DNA from: Apostichopus japonicus
Lineage: Eukaryota > Echinodermata > Holothuroidea > Aspidochirotida > Stichopodidae
Assembly: GCF_037975245.1 (NCBI RefSeq)
Contig: NC_092562.1
Span: forward strand, 28,285,554 to 28,349,553
Direction of reading: 5' to 3'
DNA: 64,000 bases
Part shown: piece by piece, positions 57,601-64,000 of the stretch
Layout of the letters: every line of letters starts with the position of its first letter
Numbering within the stretch: position 1 is the first letter of the stretch
Notes under the pieces: generated by a model
What the model saw: only the letters and a program-made list of their open reading frames with translations
Told to the model about the DNA's origin: nothing
Database searches by the model: none
Program-made: the position numbers and the translations under genes

Positions 57601-58292
57601 AAAGGATGAAATAATACAGTAACGTAAGTAACATTTGGCTGTGTGGTGTGACTACCATTTACAGTCCACAAGAAAAGCTTACCAATCTTAAAATTCATGA
57701 AAAAGTAAAGTACTGGCAACACCTTAGACTCAAGTTAGAGGGTGACCACATGAACTGTGATTCTTTCCAATCAATGTCTGTTCGATATGTACAGTAAGAT
57801 GCACAACTTACAATTGAGTTTGCTGGTGGACTTAATATTTTTGATTAATTGAGGAGTAGCTATAGTATGAATATGATACTTGATACGAGGCTAAGAATAG
57901 AGTCAGGACATAGGCTACGCCAGGCCTACGTGTTTGGCCATGTGTAAAAATTGCCAATTCGAAGTCTTAAGTGGGCCATATGTCAACCCAAAATGTTATT
58001 ACTAAGTCATAATACTAGTACTGCTGATACTTTGGTTGCATACCCCTGGGATAGCGTTGATCGAATTGTACTTTGGGCTCAGCAGCAACCGTCTGAATTC
58101 AATGATGATAGGAGTGGAACAAAATCTGCGATCAGCCAAGTCACCGAACTCCCGAGACTTTCCTTTATGTTGTGTTTCACTTCCTACATTCTTTCTTATA
58201 AGACTTTTAGGTGGACTTTTTCGGTTTCGTTGGAAACAGACGGGAGAAAGTTTTGATGCAATTGGACTGTTTACATCCATGGAGGCAGCCAT
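45518..58292 (-). CDS. GNAT acetyltransferase - coiled coil - PARP-like ADP-ribosyltransferase fusion protein
   Basis: Minus-strand CDS: 58044-58292, 57458-57593, 54972-55542, 53853-54062, 52361-52448, 51742-51925, 51149-51303, 50732-50807, 50030-50119, 49052-49147, 48487-48605, 47647-47797, 47279-47352, 46881-46985, 45518-45646; 2433 nt, 810 aa, phases closing at every junction. Order: unassigned N-terminus; acidic/Ser-rich linker (about 129-320); GNAT domain (about 365-480) with the acetyl-CoA loop R408-KS-G411-V-G413; coiled coil (about 490-560); acidic linker; ART domain (about 660-808) with GLYFS (Y720) and EYVIFHPSQALPLYLLEY (E789). The His of the PARP H-Y-E triad is Cys (YFCGS, about C688). 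Predicted role: chromatin or signalling enzyme using acetyl-CoA and NAD+ (inference). I do not recognise a named orthologue. Exon 4 may extend to 54116 (828 aa); the exon 9 and 11 donors are weak. Confidence 0.84.
46552..46618. repeat. Partial duplication of the exon 14 donor region
   Basis: About 60-70 bp here match the 3' edge of exon 14 plus its donor and the start of the intron at about 46849-46900 (ctctactcacaatgactgaa in both). Only about 20 bp of exon is included, so it is a non-coding decoy splice donor. Confidence 0.8.
46706..46848. mobile_element. 143-bp MITE with 23-bp inverted termini
   Basis: Ends TATGGCAAGCCACATGTG and ...CACATATGGCTTGCCATA, one mismatch over 23 bp. Direct repeats ACCTCT are at 46700-46705 and 46849-46854. 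The neighbouring duplicate at about 46572 shows the uninterrupted site (ctacctctcccata). The interior is rich in gataaact/agtttatc palindromes. Superfamily not assigned. Confidence 0.87.
46881..46985 (-). CDS. GNAT-ART gene exon 14: ART core
   Basis: Acceptor ...ccaaacag, donor GTGAGT, exactly 35 codons. LGKIILAEVAIGIPETM corresponds to the GxLLLCEVALG strand of PARPs; AAASRGYDSVI to the following KGYDSV loop. Confidence 0.88.
47279..47352 (-). CDS. GNAT-ART gene exon 13: ART Tyr motif
   Basis: Acceptor ...caaaacag, donor GTAAGT. DYGMGLYFSQHPSTAAHF corresponds to the G-x-G-(I/L)-Y-F strand of PARPs, with the NAD-stacking Tyr at about 720. Confidence 0.88.
47647..47797 (-). CDS. GNAT-ART gene exon 12: first part of the ART domain
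   Basis: Acceptor ...tttctgcag, donor GTAAGT. LYSSWCDKLNDPSMKTK, MYFCGSLLHPERIHNILENG, FSSL. In PARPs this is the (L/F)-H-G-(T/S) strand followed by N-x-x-x-I-L-x-x-G-F. Everything matches except that the NAD-binding His is Cys (codon TGC). Confidence 0.87.
48487..48605 (-). CDS. GNAT-ART gene exon 11
   Basis: Acceptor ...tttttcag. ESDIEGDEETIDWAVAEEF through FAMREDSLLG to SVTRTKK. The donor would be AAG|GTGGGG, poor at +4 to +6, but it gives phase 0, exactly what exon 12 needs. Confidence 0.76.
49052..49147 (-). CDS. GNAT-ART gene exon 10
   Basis: Acceptor ...tttaatag, donor GTCAGT. Acidic EWDDCEGGEEGANLD, then SIIQDLERRVRDMGT. Phase 1-1. Confidence 0.8.
50030..50119 (-). CDS. GNAT-ART gene exon 9
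   Basis: Acceptor ...cttcgcag. Encodes RKNLLQRVFALKAGIDLDG and EETPDT. Two in-phase donors are possible: GTGATT (50030, preferred) or GTTACC (50039); they differ by three residues. Confidence 0.75.
50732..50807 (-). CDS. GNAT-ART gene exon 8: coiled coil, continued
   Basis: Donor GTAAGT, acceptor ...ccttag. IITSLSNKVDVLHAEKQDL keeps the heptad register of exon 7, suggesting dimerisation. Confidence 0.84.
51149..51303 (-). CDS. GNAT-ART gene exon 7: coiled coil
   Basis: Acceptor ...cttttcag, donor GTAGGT. LKAMELELQKWTQKSREAY through LMRFRHEIIALRAL has heptad-spaced hydrophobics and continues into exon 8. Confidence 0.84.
51465..51665 (+). mobile_element. Possible tRNA-derived SINE
   Basis: GTGTTAGCTCAATGGTTAA is a good pol III A box in tRNA-like context; the B box is degraded. 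The 3' part has ggtcagcttgcggct. In the intron between exons 6 and 7 of the GNAT-ART gene. Confidence 0.5.
51742..51925 (-). CDS. GNAT-ART gene exon 6: C-terminal part of the GNAT domain
   Basis: Encodes LVVYADHSAVDFFSGYGFS and continues to LADNWTNCTLMCY. Strand, then an A-V-D-F-F helix, then GYGF is the usual end of GNAT folds (motif B). Acceptor ...ttgtag, donor GTAAAG. Confidence 0.88.
52361..52448 (-). CDS. GNAT-ART gene exon 5: acetyl-CoA binding loop
   Basis: Encodes GENTIQIDLLAVRRRY followed by RKSGVGKYLI. This is the GNAT motif A strand and pyrophosphate loop (Q/R-x-x-G-x-G/A), the diagnostic signature of the family. Donor GTACCA is imperfect, but the frame joins exon 6 exactly. Confidence 0.88.
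52793..53557. repeat. 28-bp minisatellite, about 27 copies
   Basis: Head-to-tail units of tctctcacacactaacc plus tctcat(t/c)(t/c)tca. Units are almost identical except at two positions, giving tttt, tctt and tcct variants in an irregular order. It lies in the intron between exons 4 and 5 of the GNAT-ART gene. No spacers, so not CRISPR. Confidence 0.97.
53853..54062 (-). CDS. GNAT-ART gene exon 4: N-terminal part of the GNAT domain
   Basis: Donor GTAAGT is strong. Encodes LYGKDPYLFSSISDEEDEH, a helical LQLVRERREKRKEAL and the first GNAT strands SSYIGIESRLIGCATWE. Three in-phase acceptors are possible; the one giving 54062 makes the most natural join (SSSSR|LYGKD). Using the acceptor at 54116 adds an 18-residue Gly-rich insert. 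Confidence 0.78.
54972..55542 (-). CDS. GNAT-ART gene exon 3: acidic, serine-rich linker
   Basis: Acceptor ...tatcatag, donor GTAAAA. 571 nt in the single frame expected from exon 2. Low-complexity, acidic and Ser/Asn/Thr-rich (VPESSDDNTLTGG, KRKDSVEEEDAND, FSDTESDSSSS). It has several Cys (GVCGRCEQNRP, TCNCDDG) and a possible basic nuclear signal (KHNDDKKRTF). Likely disordered. Confidence 0.82.
56114..56831. mobile_element. Foldback-like element with CCAAAACGTCCCC repeats
   Basis: Left end ggtatCCAGTCAAAACGTCC and right end, read inverted, gctcaCCAGTCAAAAAGTCC. Each arm has several short units of (c)aaaacgtccccg, inverted between arms. The exact 8-bp direct repeats ATGCCAGC are at 56106-56113 and 56832-56839. 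The middle is unique and non-coding. In the intron between exons 2 and 3 of the GNAT-ART gene. Confidence 0.85.
57458..57593 (-). CDS. GNAT-ART gene exon 2
   Basis: Acceptor ...ttcttcag, donor GTGAGT. Encodes VSNRDLLHATVALYDNC through ITPEVLYSTVCDKWATT to LLVRNVE. Helical, with a regular hydrophobic pattern; no family assigned. Confidence 0.75.
58044..58292 (-). CDS. GNAT-ART gene exon 1
   Basis: ATG 58290-58292 (MAASMDVNSPIAS...), 83 codons, phase 0 end at donor GTATGC. Basic, Ser/Lys-rich start, then FCSTPIIIEFRRLLLSPKY. A plausible first coding exon because its 5' side faces HDAC3 across a short intergenic space; no domain recognised. Confidence 0.62.
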
Positions 58293-58873
58293 TTTTATTC
58301 AGATCAGGCTCGTACAAACACTTACGGTAGTTGTGAAATGTCATTCGATGAAAGTGTATTAAACCGATTTGAATGCAAAATGAAATCGTCAGTATTAAAT
58401 TCATTTAATCTTAGACTCCTGTGTTTATGAAAGATAACCATGAAAATAAAAACACAATTTTCTCCACTTCTCTGCTTATACTTACATTATTTTAGATTAA
58501 TTATCCCACGTTTTATGTAAATCCAAAGAAACTCTTGGAAATCAATTATGTAGTCATTGAATTAGTTATAAAATAGTCCCATTATATTAAAATACAAATA
58601 TTAATAAACGTTTGAAATTAACTCAATTACTATCTTCCTTATCGTTCTGTTGGTAAATCTATAAAAAAAAAAGTTCATCGAAGTTTCACATTTTAACCTA
58701 AGACACATAGCCTACACTGAAGGCTACAGTAGTACTGGGTCTTGTCATACTGTTATCTGTGTCGCCATTGATATTGGTAACACAACTATTCCCTTTGTCT
58801 AGTTTGGAATAGTGAGGTCAAACGGGGAAAAGTTTCCAGATAACTTGACACATTTCGACAGTCACTAGCGAAG
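58293..58873. promoter_or_regulatory. Bidirectional promoter region of GNAT-ART and HDAC3
   Basis: 581 bp between the two start codons of head-to-head genes. It must contain both 5' UTRs and core promoters unless upstream non-coding exons exist. No TATA box at a sensible distance and no obvious CpG island; the sequence is AT-rich in the middle. Shared control is inference from geometry. Confidence 0.6.

Positions 58874-64000
<5,127 letters not shown>

Noticed and set aside
57951-58362. Plus-strand frames over GNAT-ART exon 1
   Set aside because: They overlap the minus-strand first exon, which has a phase-consistent join to exon 2. The plus frames have no family resemblance or splice context.

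Overview
This is a eukaryotic window from an invertebrate deuterostome, most likely an echinoderm and perhaps a sea cucumber. The genes are split by GT-AG introns of 0.1 to 5 kb, and every long open frame is either an exon, a transposon relic or a simple-repeat artefact. Introns and intergenic DNA are full of transposons, (TA)n tracts and minisatellites. The lineage call is inference: it rests on a Tie-like ectodomain, complement-control-protein receptors and a SINE core that resembles deuterostome SINEs. No bacterial gene, CRISPR array or canonical tRNA gene was seen.

Layout. (1) 999-1383 (+): probable last coding exon of a gene that starts left of the window. (2) 3852-9984 (-): five-exon gene for a small type I membrane protein with signal peptide, two CCP/Sushi modules, one transmembrane segment and a cytoplasmic tail with a proline-rich stretch and YxxV/YxxI motifs. 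(3) 10-21.5 kb: intergenic DNA made largely of MITEs, a 305-bp tandem duplication and a decayed LINE. (4) 21520-40869 (+): about 12 exons for a secreted or surface protein whose C-terminal part resembles the EGF region of Tie receptors; no kinase is present. Its introns hold a second LINE relic, several hAT-like MITEs, a foldback element, tRNA-derived SINEs and long (TA)n. (5) 45518-58292 (-): 15-exon gene, about 810 aa, joining a GNAT acetyltransferase domain, a coiled coil and a C-terminal PARP-like ADP-ribosyltransferase domain. (6) 58874 onward (+): the first four coding exons of HDAC3, cut by the window end.

The strongest observation is the head-to-head pair of HDAC3 (deacetylase) and the GNAT-ART gene (predicted acyltransferase plus ADP-ribosyltransferase), separated by about 580 bp that must contain both promoters. 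The ART domain keeps the Tyr and Glu of the PARP H-Y-E triad but has Cys where His is expected. A second theme is a dense set of non-autonomous hAT-like elements. Six have terminal inverted repeats and 8-bp target duplications that are exact or off by one base, and a seventh is nested in one of them. Several families share one subterminal sequence, which points to one mobilising source.

All exon boundaries were placed by hand from splice consensus and reading-frame continuity. Phases close in every multi-exon model, but no transcript evidence was available.
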